From Istiophorus platypterus (Eukaryota > Chordata > Actinopteri > Istiophoriformes > Istiophoridae), in assembly GCA_016859345.1 (NCBI GenBank), contig CM029121.1, positions 10,003,411 to 10,067,410 on the forward strand: a stretch of 64,000 bases of DNA, given 5' to 3'. The notes beneath the pieces were generated by a model, which saw nothing but the letters and a program-made list of their open reading frames with translations, was not told the DNA's origin and did no database searches. A program made the position numbers and the translations under genes. Positions 50,201 through 64,000 of the stretch are shown here, one piece after another (position 1 is the first letter of the stretch; the number at the start of each line of letters is the position of its first letter).

Positions 50201-53200
50201 TTCAGTAACTACTGTGTAAACTAGGGACATGATAAGTGATAGTATCTGTTTTTTGTTGAGACTTTGCAGCTGACACTCAGATGTAAAGAAAAACTTCCAC
50301 AAAGGTGGAATTCCTGTGCTCACCACATATAAATTGCCAGGCACTGGGAAGCACACTGGAAAAAAGAAACCTTATCTACCCTATCCAGATCGACACAGTG
50401 AAGCGAATTGGTGGTCGATCTTATTGGATCCCCGACCTTTCTCCCGTCCTGAGTTGGCACAGCCAGGCTTTGGTGAAACAAAATCTCTGTTCAGACTGGA
50501 AACCTAATTTAATGATATTGATATTAAAATGTTCAGCTAACTCCTAGGAGAGATGGAGGAAAACAGAATAGACATGAGTGGGTGAGCATGACAGAGCAAG
50601 CGAACGGAACAACCTGAAAGTTAAATTTATTTTCTACTTTTACCAGTGTTAAGTAGAATCACAGCATACTTATGTCTCCTCCATGAAAGGGCTATTAAGA
50701 CACCCTGTCTTCTCCCTCTCTGCAGACTCCAACTATAACTTTAATAAGGCCGCTTTGCTATTGCTATATGCTTCAGTAACATTTAATTGAAAACCTGGCG
50801 ATCACAGCCTAATTTAAAAACTTGACTGCCCACAATCACAGCTCACTTAAGAAGATGAATTGCCATTTTCAGTTAATATTTTCGTAATTTTGCAGAATTT
50901 TGAGCTCTATGTTGAGTAGAAGACTAACATAAATTGAACTTATGCTTACAGCAAAATTTTTTCGATAATCGGGTTTGTTTAGAGCAAAAATGGCTCAGGC
51001 ATTTAAAAAAGCTGTGAATATGGAATGAGTGTAGCCCAAAATTTTGTCTATAATAAAGGCCAGTGTTAGATTGTATGAACACTTTTGTGTAACGAGTGAA
51101 GTTTCTCACGCTGCATCGTCAAAACACATGCAGTTAAATGTAAAAGACACTGTCATCATATACCTAGCTTTACAGCATTTTTTCTTTCCTTATTGTAACT
51201 AGCAACTTGAACTTCATAAACAGTGTTTTTGTGTATTCTGCGCTATCAAGAGCATCAAGAGCAGCGAGATTAGTCCCCACCAAAGTGTTGGGACGTAGGA
51301 CCCATCTGTTGTTGACTGGTCCCATTTTGCTGGATCCCATAGAATAGTTGTTACCAGTTTTATGGTGCTATCCTAGATATAAACTTAATGTCACAACAGG
51401 ACCACAGGGTAGGAGTGCATGTGATGAGCAATAATTAGTCTTTAAGGCATTTGAGCGCACTTAATTTTAAGTTTCCATAATGCCAATACCATTTCCTATA
51501 AAGTCTAATTTGCTGTCATTATGATCAGTGAGTGCTCACTTTGTGTCCTTGTGTCTCTGGCTTCTGATTTTTCTGCTTCTATCCCTGTATATCAAGGGAC
51601 ATTTGTAAATACTAGCCTCCATTATCCACTTGGATTAGAACCTCTGATCCAGGGGGTAGATGAAGGAATTTTCCTAGTAATTCATTAATTGAAATGGAAT
51701 TCCCAAAATGGACACTGACTTCATATTTGACTTCATATAAACTGCAGGTCAGGCATGATCTGCTTTAAAATTACTTAAAATTTCACTATGATGAGTGGGT
51801 ATACATGGATGGAGAGGGAAGTGGAGGTGGCTGCTGATGAGATGCCTGACTTTTGCATAACTTTTGAAGGTTCTTTTTTTTTGTATATATATATGAAAAG
51901 AAATATGCCGCTCCTGAATTTTCTGCCATCTGTTTGATTTGTTTGTTAGTTTTGTTTTTTCAGCCTAATGATGCTTCCTTCATTTGCATCAACACCTCTT
52001 TGGAACGCATATTAAAGGTCCCCATGAACCGCTACCAAATGCAAAGTCAACACTTGGAATCAACTCCAGACTTTTTATCTTATTAATTTGTCATGAAATA
52101 TTGAGGGAACAGACCGCAACTGGCCATCAACTGACCATCAGTTAACCAGTTAACATGCCCAAGTTTATTAAGTGATAGACAGTTTTCTTTATCTAAAATT
52201 AGCTTCAAAACATTTTATATTATTATTAAGCATTATTACTTGCCTAAGGAGGTGGCAAATATGAAAAACACAAACTGAGTAGTGATTTGCAGAATACTGT
52301 AGATGGGCAGATGAGAACTTGGTATACTGAGTTTTTGATATATTTTGGATCTATCAATAATATCTTATATCAGTTAGACTAACAATCTGCTGATATCCTA
52401 TCACTTTTGCATCAGTTTCTCACCACTACTACAGTCTCAATTTAAGCACCTTTCATCTTGTCTAAAGTTTTATTCATGCCTTTCCTATTGTTTTCCTTAA
52501 TTGAGCCACAGACACAACTATAAATCAGGGGCAGGATCTGGCCTTGAATACTCCTATGAGTCACTCTTGGCACTTTGCTGGGAAAGTTGGCAGCTCACAG
52601 TGCTCTGATAAAAATGTTACCTAGTTGTATGCTTGGAGAGAAGCACGCAGAGCATTGGTTATGCAGTATGAATGTTCCAGTTTTTCACCCATCCGTAACC
52701 ATATAGTTTTCAATTTGCAAAGCTAGTGAGGCTAACTGTTCCCTTGCTGAGTTTTATTTGGCCCAGTCACTTGAGGCTACAAGTACAATTTAAAAGTAAA
52801 AGACTTGCAGCACCACAGGTCCCTGCTGTAAATGAAAGATTTGAAAATCAGCTTTCTTGAGCTAGTGCTGTGCACTTTTCTTGTGGTCTTTGGTCATATA
52901 CTGAATGCAATTTCACCATATCACATTGTCATTTTTACGTGGTATGTTTTTTATTTGTTGTAGAACAGATACTTGAACATCTTGTTTGAGTGAGAAAATG
53001 TAGGACAGCATCTAAACCATGCTACCTTCTGGGTCACAGTTTCTTCTTTCACTATTTCTCTCATTGTACTTGCACACTATTTGCATTGTTTTTTATATGT
53101 CAAACAAATCTGTCTTTAGTGTAAAAAAATTAAATAACTTAAACAATAATCAGGGCTGATTTGTTGTTTTGATGATGCCTTGCCTCCTGAGACCATCCTA

Positions 53201-54720
53201 AATTACCCTTTACTTCTCTCTTTTCCATGTTTTTATGTTTTCCTCTAGTTGCTGTCTGTGTTTGGCTCCCATCTCCTCTGCACTGCCTCCCCCTTTTTCT
53301 TTGTCCCTTGAGGGCTGTCAGCTCAGGGATTCTTTCTCAGTTCACTTCTTATTTAGGTTAGACATACTCAAGTGCTATGGCTTTCTCCTTTGCTTGGCCA
53401 TAGGATTTAAAGGCACAGATTCAACCCTGGTGCCCAAACCATTTCATACTTGCCATTAGATAATTAGCTGGAGTGTTATCCACAGAGATACACGCCAAGT
53501 CCTTTTTTTATTGTTAAATTATGATTCATTTTATGCTGGTTTTATATTGTCACTTAAAAATGTGGTAAAGTAAGGGCATTCTAGTGGGAATTTGTAATAT
53601 ATTTTTTTAGTTGGTGAAGTTCAGATGCCTGTGAAGTGGTGACAATCTAGCAAAAATATCCATGTTATGTGATCCTGGTAAAATAATATAGTTGAAATTT
53701 AATTTAATCTTGATTAGTTTAACAATTTGATAACTTCAATTTGTGTTAGCCTGCAATAAGATTGGTGTGGTACAGATTTTTACCTTATTTATTTTTTGTA
53801 TTGAGTGATTGCAATATTGCATTTGTGGATACGACTTTGTTAGTAGTCATATTAATGTTTGTGTGCATGCTGACACATGAATTGATTTTTGTGTTCTGTT
53901 TTGGTTTTTGGATTTGTGGCTTATCACACATCCCAGCTGTTAGAGAATGCATTGTTCTTTGCCCTGGCAGGATTAAGAGGCATTTCATAGGAAAACAAAA
54001 GACTAGTATGGGTTGTTGAAAACAGAGTTTTTTTTAGTTGTAAACAATACAGTATATGTTGAGTACAAACAATTAGAGTCGGAGACCAAATTTAAATTAA
54101 CACGAGAAGTGTGTTCTTCTCCGATAGACATTATACTGTCATGCAGGAGTCAGAAACCTGCAGTATTCTTGGACTCACATTTTACAAGGGTGTATATTTG
54201 TGTGGTGTCAGAATATTAGTAGTCCTCTATAAATGTGATAGTGTGTGTTAGTGTCTCTGTGTTTAAGTATGGTTAGTGTAACTGCTGGTGTGTGTCTGTT
54301 GACTTGGTAAACAACTGTGAATAGAATCCTTTTCTTTTCCAAGAAATATCATTGTAAGTGCAACTGATTATACTGTTGCTTTTACTGAGCTTTTTTGTTT
54401 TTTGTTTTTTTAATTGGATTGACTCCATGATCGACAGCTCAAGTAGCGCTTTTGCCCCAAATCTACATAAGCTGTGGACTAGCTGTAACTGACTGACAGG
54501 GGTGTGTGTGTGTGCAGGTGGCAAACAGACTGTGCATTTGGCCCAGAGTGAGGTTTGTGGCTTCCTTAGGACTGGGACTGGGTGGAGCCCCACCCTCCTC
54601 AGCACAGTGGTGCGACCAGGAGGAGCATAGGAAGGAGAGTCACCAGGAGTGAGGCAATTTGTCTGTTTCTACTGTTTTGAGTAAAAGTGAAATCTTTTTC
54701 TAACTTGTGTATCTCTGCAG
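41296..54720 (+). other. Probable first intron of the downstream gene (13.4 kb)
   Basis: No coding exon recognised. Apart from the end of the CpG island it is AT-rich with stop-filled short ORFs. It contains the reversed MITE-like copy at 45,302-45,520, a 16-nt palindrome at 44,901 and homopolymer runs. Assignment as intron depends on the exons at both ends. Confidence 0.5.
45302..45520 (-). repeat. MITE-like dispersed repeat, copy 2 (reverse)
   Basis: Read on the minus strand it begins TCTGCCAAGGAGGTTATCTG and ends GACATTGGCCTTGGCGGAGG, the same order of landmarks as the element at 14,394. The ends are inverted (TCTGCCAAGG against CCTTGGCGGA). Confidence 0.65.
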
Positions 54721-54783
54721 GTTGAGACAGGCTGCCCCCGCGAAGGCTTCTGCATGCAGTGTCTCCTCCAGCTCAGGTGAAAG
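54721..54783 (+). other. Candidate second noncoding exon of the downstream gene
   Basis: 63 nt between atctctgcag and GTAAGACG. GC-rich against its surroundings (GGCTGCCCCCGCGAAGGC). The only ATG in it (54,754) opens a nine-codon frame closed by TGA, so it reads as 5' UTR. Gene unknown. Confidence 0.55.
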
Positions 54784-57700
54784 GTAAGACGTGCTCTAAC
54801 CTTCCGGCCCACTCTTTACCGTCTTAATAATGCATAGGCTTATTTAGATTGGCCAGCTGTCTGTTTTCAGCTTAATTTATAAAACATTTTTTGCATGTGC
54901 CACCCAGATGTCACAGTTCACAGTTAGGGTTTAATTTGTTATCCTGTTTTCTCTTAGGCACTGGTCTACTTTCAAAATTTGACACAAATACAAATACATT
55001 TTTACCCAGTTTTGCCAGGGGGGATAACTCACTTTCTGAGCAGCAGAGAGAATTAGGGCATCTCTCAAGGTGTGAAATTGATGTACTTTCTGTTTATGAC
55101 AGGTTTCAGTACATTTTAAGCTAGCTTTCTAGAGCTATTTGATCACAGCGTCGATTAGTGCGGTAATGCCAACATTTGAGCTATTTTGGTGACTTCTCTA
55201 CGTACATATGAGCAATTGTGTGTCAGTGTTGCAAAGTTTGAACACGTAGCTTTAAGAAGAAAATGAGAGAAACAGTTAGACAGAACTCTGCAGCTTACAG
55301 GGTGTGTCATAGTCATTTGGGTTAGAAGGGAGTAAATGTTATGAGTTGCACAAGGACAGTTGGCTACAGAATTATACTTTAGAGAGATATACAAAGCCCC
55401 AGAACAGGCAGTTTGCCTGGAGTACATGTTGGTCTTTTATACAGTGGCAGAAGAGTGTAATGACTAGTTGCTGTTTCTTTTTTCAATCTTTCATCCTTAT
55501 TACTGTGTATTTTGGTCTCCTTGAAGGATAAGTGTACCAGTCCCAGTTTGTGTGTTAGTCAATACTAGAGACAGCTATTCAGTACATCAGTCCATTGAGT
55601 ATAAAGATGGAAAGCAGGTGGTGTTGTTGCAGTAACAAGCAGAGACTTACCCAGATGGATTTATCCTTACTATTAAACAATTTCTGGTGGTATAGAGAAA
55701 TCACATTGATAATAGTGAGACAGTTATCTTGGTGTTTCAATTTTTGGTATCCTGAAATTGTTCTGTTTGTACTTCAGCTCGAAATTTTGCTTTACCACTC
55801 CTTACAGCCCTGACATGGCAGCAGAGTATACTGTTGTAGTTGTGAAAAAAAGCACCACTTGCCCGATTATATCAGTTAGGAAGTGTCTGGATCCAGCCTT
55901 GCCCAAGCTGTTTATCTTGGCATGTGTGTGCAGCTTGAAGACGTATGAGGTTTAACAGCAAATTAAACATTAACCAGGCAAAATGTCTCAACTTGTACCC
56001 AGTAGCTCACACCCAGGCTAATCTTATCTTGTTTTTGTCCACCTTAAATACCAAGCACATTCAGTCTGTCGGATTTACTAAGATGCTAAGATAATGGTCA
56101 TAAATGCATGACTATTTATTTTCTCTTTGGACTGAATGAAATACTGGTTATATAGCTCCTTATTTCTGCATTATAGTTAAATGGGTTAGTATTGTGCACA
56201 CACTGTTGTGTTCACTCACTGGGAATGGAATTTAAACAGTTGATGTGTTGTGGTTCAACAGATGGAGGATGTCTTATTTTTCTCTGCATGTCCAGTCTAT
56301 CACATCAGCAGTGAATCTATCTAGTTTGGATTCGTTTGTGTCAGTCTTCCCCTAAGTGACAAGTTGAAGTTTGTACTCTGATCACAAGCGTAAAGTAACA
56401 AAGGCAGAAAACTGTCATATTCTATGTCCAATATCTCCACCAACTCAACTGAAAGAGGTACTGCTACGTACATGCTGAAATACCAAAATATCACCTTTAT
56501 GGCTGTCTCTTTTTCACACACACATCTGGTGGACAGCGATACCAAGATGAATAGAAACTATGCTCCTATATTTAATTCTTTTCTTAGAGTCTAACACTGA
56601 CCATTTGATCAATAAATTACTTGATATAGGATGGTATAATGGGATCCATAGGTCATATCCTAAATTAGCATAGCCCCATATATTGTTACACAATGTTAGC
56701 ATGGAGCCAGGCTCACATTGAAATTGGCGAAATTAGATGTCAGGCATATCATCTGTACTGAGTATTGCAGAATTCCATTAACAGAAAACACAATACCCAG
56801 CGGTAAAGTGTAATTTAATGAGATCACCACTGATGGAGCCAGATAGAGATTTATGTTGATTTACTGTGTTCCTGATGGTTGTAGAGTCACTTTATCCATC
56901 TTTTTGTGTGATCTGAAAACACACACACATAATAAACCACCATGGAAATGTAGATTTACCTGTTATTAGGGGGGCAGTAGAAGTCTAAGTGGTAGTGATC
57001 TTAAAACAAAGCCAAACCATGGCAAATAGCACTGGAACTATCTGCAGGGCTTGGTACCACCTGGGGACAGTGAGATGACATATTTTGTATATTTTGGTTG
57101 AACTGATCCTTAAGGATAAAGCAAAGTTATATCTCAAAGAGAACAATCGCTTTTTGGTAAGATCTAGCCTTTCAGTCTACACCAATGAGTTGTGTTTATG
57201 ATTAGCACTGGGATAAGTCTGTCAGCGAAAAGCCTGGGAGCTGCTGCCAGCTTCTATAAAGGCAACTAAGGGACAGAGAGAGGGCAGGTGGCAGACAGGC
57301 AAAGATGGTGGATAGGAAGGCTGTGGGAAGTGTTAATCTTTTGACAAAAACCTTAATTGTCATTGCTTCATCAGTACTCGATGCTCAGGAATGGAATGAG
57401 GTGAATGTGTGGAGCTGTAAGTGTCACTTAACACAAGAGCTGCCATGGAGTGTTGGCATGTGGTCGACATGTGGTAGCTCAGAGGCTCGATGAAACAGAC
57501 CAGTTTATGAAGAAAGCTTTTATATATGAATTATAATGTAATAATATGCAGTTTATTTTTTTATTTGATCCTTGAGCTTTCATACAACGAACTCTATTGA
57601 ACAGTTCAAACAGTTATGTGCATTTTTATGGTTAAATTTTTAATGCAGATTTAATGGTGGACAAGAATGGACTGATTCTACCTAGAAGGGAATGTAAGTT

Positions 57701-59439
57701 GAGAACAGTGGCTGTTCAGTCCCTAGATCTGTATAAAAAAGTGTAGCCTCATTACATTTTGTTCATTTAGCTCCTATGACTTGTGACATGTCACATATAA
57801 AAGCAATTGCTTGGACAAAGAGCAAAACTTTCTCAACATTCTTAGCATGTTGACCCACTCAGTTCCAGTTAAGTGGTTTTTACAAATCACGAGCAATTCT
57901 TGCTGTGGCAGTATTCATTCATCTCAGATGGGAAAGCACTCAGCAGTCCAATATAGAGTGTTTATCAAACTTTTTTTTCTTTTTTTCTGAGATAAAAGAG
58001 AGAGGCAGACAGTTTATAGGGGTGTTGTGAGGTTTTCTGAAGGTGATTCATTCCAATACAGTTACAAGTGTGGATTACTTTAGTTTGTCTGCTTGTATGG
58101 TGCGTTGATATACAGTACTGCTAAAGACTCTGATATTTGAAAGTTGGATTCCAGTAGGGCTGTCAACAAATATTCTTAATTCGAGTATACAATCAAATTT
58201 TAAAGAAAAAAACATTTGATTGCTTTATGAGTTCTCTCACAAAAATAGATATTTGAATGTTTCAAAGCAGTTTTTTTGTTTTTATTTTGTTTTGTTTTTT
58301 TAGAAGGAATAATCAAACGTCATTTTTGGCCAATTTTAACAGCGCTAAAAATTCTAAGAAATATTGCAGCTGTTTTATTGTGAAAAATGGAAGGCAGTAA
58401 ACAAGGATATTTAGAAAAGGATCATGTTTAATAGTTTGACAATGCAAAAATACAAAAAAAACTATTCCTCCCATAATGATGGATAGGTTCTACAATTTAT
58501 TGCCAGTTAAAATGTGAGATATTTATTTATTTATTTATTTTTTCCTTTTTGTAAGAATGGCTAGTAACTTTGAGGTTTTTTTAAAGAAGGAGATGTATTC
58601 AAAGTATTTTTCATGTAGTGGTTACAGCAACTTGTATTACTTGACAGGAGGTCTAAAGTTGTGTTCTAAAGAAAATAAGATTATTTTGTTTTTAAAATTG
58701 ACTGTTTATTAATTTTGCTGTCCAAGTTTATTTTCTACACCCCGAGACTACACCGGAAAATATAGATATAGCTTTATCCAGCTACCAACATCCACCAACC
58801 ATGTGTGTGCTAAAAGTGCAAGTGTATGTGTGTGGTAGCTTAGACTCTTACTTACTTAAATACTTGCCAGGAACTGTAGTCTTTTGCTTACTTCTCACTA
58901 TATCCTTTTTTTCTCCAGCTTGGTCTATAGCTGCAGTATAGGCCACATTTTTCACTCAAGTACAAATATAATTACAGTTAGTGCACCACAGTTTAGCTTT
59001 AGTTTTATATTCAAAGCCACAGATTTATTTTTTTTCTATTTTAAACATATGCAGCATGTAATTTCCAAGACTCATGACAAACAAAAAAATTTGCTCTAAA
59101 TCGCCATTGAAATTTTATTTTAGAAAATAAATAAGTTGTAATTTGTTTGTCTTTAGCAGCTGGTCATTGATTAATTTGGATGTAATAGTCTGAGAAGTCT
59201 CTAATGGGCTCCTACCCTCTACCTCCCACTGGGCGGATCTTTGCTTTAGCATCATTAATTAAAATCATTTTTTCGACACCTTGTCATCTATTATCCCTTG
59301 CTTAATGACCCCCCTTCTGTCCAGTCGGGAGAGGCAGCCTCTAGGTCTCTGCTGGCAGACATCTGCCTCCCAGCCCCTCTCTAGCAGACAGACAGAGTAG
59401 CCCCTGCTCTCACCACACTCATTCCCCCGAGGACCACAC

Positions 59440-59525
59440 TTTGTCCAGCCCGTAGCATGTGTTGACTTGGATCAGACACAAGTTCATTTTGTCTTTCTTT
59501 TTTCTATATGTATTTCTCTTTCTCT
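59440..59525. repeat. 86-bp local duplicate, copy 1
   Basis: Starts TTTGTCCAGCCCGTAGCATG and runs to CTCTTTCTCT. It matches 62,765-62,850 at 84 of 86 positions by eye. Confidence 0.9.
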
Positions 59526-62500
59526 GCAACATCCCCAGCTTATTATATCCTTTTCTGCCACAGAGGTTTTCAGTTCTATAAAAAGGGCCTTTAAATTGCT
59601 GCAGTGACTTGAAGTGGAGCAGAGAATCCAATTTGCATAGCCCTTATATATAATTCAATGTGCAGTGCGATAAGTAAAACTGGCTGATACATTGCTTTTT
59701 CATGACTAGACTTTTTCAGCTTTAGGAGTTAGAATGCATGAGTGGCTTTTAGAGCTGAAGGTAATGCAGACGTGGCACTGGGGTGCCTTAGCCTGAGATT
59801 TGTTGATACTGTCAAACTCTTAGATTGGGGTTTTCATAAATAAATTGCTCTTTTTGCATATGAGCACCACCATGTCTTGCCAAGACATATATTCTACTGT
59901 ATATTCACCTTCATGTAACCATGGAGCATTTTCTCAGCCCTTCTTTTTCAGCAACATCCTGCTATGTTCTCAAACAAGTACAAAAAGAACACTAAACTGC
60001 TGTTGACCCCTGCTTCTTCCCTGTTGCGGTTTGGGATTAAATGCCTTGCTGAAAGGTACTCTATTATAAAATTAATTGGGCAGAGAGGAGATTACTCCTC
60101 TACCTCACCCAATCAGATGTTCCCAGCCAGGCAGGAGATTTTGATCATGAGCTTTGATGTTACCAGCCCACTTTTCTTAGTTAGTTATGCTGCTTGAGCT
60201 ATCATTTTCCATGTCTCTTCTCAAGTATTATGTTCACAGTCAACCTCTTTTCTGTTCTATCTGTCTGGTGATAGGAAGAGAATTTAAGATGGCCCTTACA
60301 GTCCTACAGACTGTGTATAATATTAATTTGATTGAAAGGGTGTTTTCCAATATTTAATAGCATATGCCACAGAGTGAACACTAAATTATGCAAAAGTAAA
60401 TTATTGCAAACTTTAAGTTTAATGTGATTAATTTCCCAACTCAAGCAAGTTTCAAATGTCAGCTAATTGATTTTCATACTGTATTGAAATTAATGAAAAA
60501 CAAATTGATACCTGAAATGAAGGAAAAGTATATATATTCAAAAATTAAAAAATGGTCAAAATCTTGTAAAAGGGAACATATATAGGTAATAAAATGTATG
60601 CATATTGTGAGGAATATTTTTTGCATAGTCACTAAATTTAAAAGAAAAGCAGGCCTGCAAACTTTCTTTAACGTTATTCTTTCCCCTACAAGAATTTTTT
60701 AACGATTACTTTATTAATTGTCAGAATAAGCAGTAGAATAACTGATAACTTCCTTTTTTGTTTTTTTGGCACATGGCTGGAATCAAATTGCTGGAGGTCT
60801 GGGTCAGTGTATGTTTGCAGAGCTGTTTCTGTGTCGAGTTCACTCCACTGATGCATAGAATATCTTCTAATGGTGTTAAAATAGTGCCATACAATGAGTT
60901 TCCTTCATGCTCCACAACACCATGAAAACAAAAGCAAGGGAGGATGTGTCAGTGCAAGTCATAGTCACAGGCTACAGCCTCTACATACAGCAATGAGATC
61001 CTCTGACTCCTTCAATGTTCAGCTAGTGTCTGTCTTTGTGTGTACACATATGTGCATGTGTTCTTTTCTAATGTTTAATTTTGATGTAAACAAAGAGGCC
61101 CATGCTTGGCACCATTGCAAGGCCCTTTTCCATCAGCTTAGCCTGGCTAGGCCTGCCTGATGCTGGTTCTCACATATAGCCCCCCTGGCCTGGATACACT
61201 CATATAGACAGCCAGCTGGCTTAGTCTGTCAGGTCAGACATGGCTCCAGTGTGTGGCTGGGGACCTGCTCTCTAATTTAGATTTATTCTGTGAAAGCAAA
61301 CCAAATCTGACCAAATGTGAAATTATCTTTAATGAGATTTACATTCTGATGTCTTTGAAAAGAAATAAGTGCTCCGTTTTTCATTTAAATAATGATCTCT
61401 TAAAATGAACCACAGCAAGGGTTGCTGTGTTTCTATGGTTTGTTCCTTAGAGAACAATATTACAAAGGAGAGGAAATCCATGCATAATAATGAGTCTGAG
61501 GGAATAGACAACCATAATTGGGGGTCATTTTTAGAATTATATTAGATTATACTATCAAAAACCCTGATGAAACCAAGCGTATCTGTTTTTAAGGGAATGG
61601 TGCTTCATCAAAACAGTTTGGAATATAACTTTTGAACATGGTTGTTGGTGGGCTGACTAAGTTTAACTTTTCACTAGGGGTGTTTGTCACCTTCTGACAA
61701 TTAGATATGTATTCAGTTAATGTTACATTGAACCATACAAAAATGATACAGAACACCATACTCTTAATGGTGTAGTGAGGTTGGTGTTACATCTGGTGTG
61801 GTTTGTGGTAGGTTTGCGTGTTTTTGCACACTGCAATTTTGTTGAGATTTCAGCCTGTGTGCATAGTGAATGCAGACAATGTGATAATTTGTATCAGGAA
61901 GCAGAGGAACCAAAGTAGGAATGTGACTGGGGAAAATACAAACACACAGAAATGCATGGTAGATGCAGAGAAGGGCACAAAAAGAGATCCTTTTTCATAC
62001 ACTTGTAGTTTAATTAGTTTGGGATCTGTTCTTGTATTTTGATGTGGCCATATCTCTAGCTCTCATCTTGGATACATATTGGATATACTCTGCAACCCTA
62101 CTTTTCACCTTCAGCCTGAACCAGAATCTGAGCTCCTTTCCCACCCCCTTGTCCGAGTTCTCATTTACAGCCTATGTTTACTCCGCACTTCCCTTCTCCC
62201 TGACAGAAGTCTCTGTCTCTGTTCTCAGAAACTGGCTGTATTTACAGAGGGAGGTTGTGTGTCTTGCCAGTCCAAACTGCAGCTCAGGTAATAGTGAAGG
62301 CACTCTGCCTAAATGAAAGATCCTTAGCCCCTCTTCTTCCCCTCACACCCAGGCCACAGCTGGGCAAGAACCCGGATAACCTCTGAAAAGTTTCCAAGAC
62401 TACATACAGGCTGAAATGTTCCACCGGATGAGCAACACCTTGAAAGTCAATCAACATATAGACATAATAACCACGTTTAGTGCAATCGCTGACACTATGC

Positions 62501-62764
62501 CAGCATAGTGAACTTTTACCATGGTTTTAGACCACAGCAGTCCCCAGAGAACAAAGGAGGTTTTCTATTTTAAGTAGGATCAAATAGTTAGTCTGGCTTG
62601 AAGACAGTTTCTCCAGCTGGGTACCTTAAAATATACCTGCATTCCCCACAAGACTGAGAATAGAACTAAACCACACATCCTCCTACACAGTGTCACAAAT
62701 GTATACCCTGTGTCTCCTTTTTTTAAACGGTATCAGTCGACCTTATTCTGCCTTCTGCTAACAG

Positions 62765-62850
62765 TTTGTCCAGCCCGTAGCATGTGTTGACTTGGATCAG
62801 ACGCAAGTTCAGTTTGTCTTTCTTTTTTCTATATGTATTTCTCTTTCTCT
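62765..62850. repeat. 86-bp local duplicate, copy 2
   Basis: Direct repeat of 59,440-59,525, 3.3 kb away, with two visible substitutions. The flanks are unrelated. Confidence 0.9.
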
Positions 62851-64000
62851 CTAACAGTTTCTAAGGTGGTTTTTAAGGCTAACAGTTGTAAAACAAAGTT
62901 AGGTGGAGCAGTGACCATCACAAAAACTGTGAATGAATGTCCCAGCTAATTCATAGCTGGGACTGACCTATAGCCAGTATTATAGAACTTTTATTAACTA
63001 GAGTCAGGTGAATGGACATATTTGTCACTGGTTACCCCCCCCATGTCAATTCTTACTGCTTCTAACCATACTGTGAATAATGCTTAAACACCATGCACAG
63101 CATGGAAACCCCAGGGTCAGCTTGTATTAAAGGACCAAATTGAAAATCACTTCTCCCAGTTTTGATGATGTGTTTTTGCACCAATACTTTTTATTTTCCT
63201 CCTTATTTTTGTATGACAAAAATGACACATTTGGGGAAAAAAACATAATTACTGTCTTAGACTGGTTTAAGCAAAATATACAGGGTGTGCCAGTTTATGA
63301 GGCATTATACGAGTAATCTTTTTTGAAGGAAGCTGAAGAGGTGAACATTGTAAGCATAGAAACAATGCCTGTGAACAATCTTGCCACAGCTGTAGAAGGC
63401 ATACGTTGAAATTCCCTGCACATAAGCAAATGGAAGAATAAATGTCTCCACGTCTCACTCGTGCTTGCACTTGCCCTCTCTCCCAATTTTACATTTTTTC
63501 TTTTTCTTTTTTCAAATAAGAAGTCTGCCTGCTACAGTATGATGCTACGTTCAGTGCTAATGCACATACTGTACTTGGTGAAAGCCTATTGGTGTATATC
63601 TAGGTCATATGGCCATCCATTAGTACTGTCGTCACTGGAGACAGGGGGTTAACAGGGTTGGGGGCACTGAAGGGAGGATAGATGGAGTGATGGAAGGATG
63701 GGGGGAATGTCTGGACTTAATCTGTGCCATCATATTAGGAACAGCTGGCTTGATGTTGGCTGTCAGTATTGCAAGGTTCTCATATTCTTACATACAAGCT
63801 GAACGTGAACTGCAGTGAGCACATGTAGTCACATGTGCACACACCCAGTGGAGTTTATTAGTCAAGGCCATTTTTGTACTCGACTGCATTTGTCAGGTGT
63901 GTATTTGTGTGTAGCAGCAGAATTGTGTCATGTCTCTAAACAAAGTCTCCTTTTGAAATTAAAAATCTGATTGTAGCTATTGTTCTTGAACTGGGATTGG

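Larger units (their letters stand above)
54784..64000 (+). other. Probable intron; no gene recognised
   Basis: AT-rich, with only short ORFs that match no family. It holds a pair of 86-nt near-identical segments (59,440 and 62,765), a TTTA run at 58,517-58,541 and homopolymers. Presumably intron of the gene that starts in the CpG island. Confidence 0.4.

Noticed and set aside
57305..57493. 62-codon ORF (MVDRKAVGS...) after a purine-rich leader
   Set aside because: No recognisable domain and no convincing splice sites; the length is within chance for this region.
62032..62316. 94-codon ORF, possible exon
   Set aside because: Composition looks like random reading of a TC-rich region, with no family motif, and an overlapping frame is equally open.

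Overview
The window looks like teleost (probably percomorph) genomic DNA. It has an intron-rich vertebrate gene with canonical GT-AG junctions, AT-rich noncoding DNA, a broken Tx1-like L1 LINE, a Tc1/mariner relic, short dispersed repeats of a kind I recall from fish genomes, and a CpG island at the start of a second gene.

Layout. 1-14,798: no exon recognised; probably the long first intron or upstream DNA of the gene that follows. It holds only repeats, including a Tc1 relic with inverted ends at 6,623-7,313 and a MITE-like element at 14,394. 14,799-37,633 (+): most of a receptor-type protein tyrosine phosphatase of the R3 class, best matched to PTPRJ (DEP-1/eta). I traced 38 splice-compatible exons; leaving out one repeated 22-nt exon gives one continuous frame of 7,515 nt (2,504 codons plus stop). 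The signal-peptide exon is missing, presumably to the left of the window. The ectodomain has 21 full FN3 domains, nearly all one exon each in phase 1-1, plus two copies of a degenerate FN3-like exon. It is followed by a membrane-proximal region, one TM helix, a 9-nt microexon, one catalytic PTP domain with WPD and HCSAGVGRTG motifs, and a tail with three YxN motifs. 37,634 to about 39,190: 3' UTR. 40,790-42,200: CpG island with a noncoding first exon ending in a donor at 41,295. A second small exon lies at 54,721-54,783. The rest to 64,000 looks like intron of this unidentified + strand gene.

The most unusual part is 14.4-25.3 kb. The 5' FN3 exons have expanded by nearly identical tandem duplications: a 1.55-kb unit copied head to tail at 14,420-17,51x, and a repeating three-exon module (FN3 types C, A, B). 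A LINE of about 3.45 kb has landed 25 nt before one FN3 exon, and a final C exon survives only as a relic. Exon phases mean the second copy of the 22-nt exon must be skipped, because using it gives an immediate stop. The rest of the window is ordinary intron or intergenic DNA with microsatellites and dispersed repeats.
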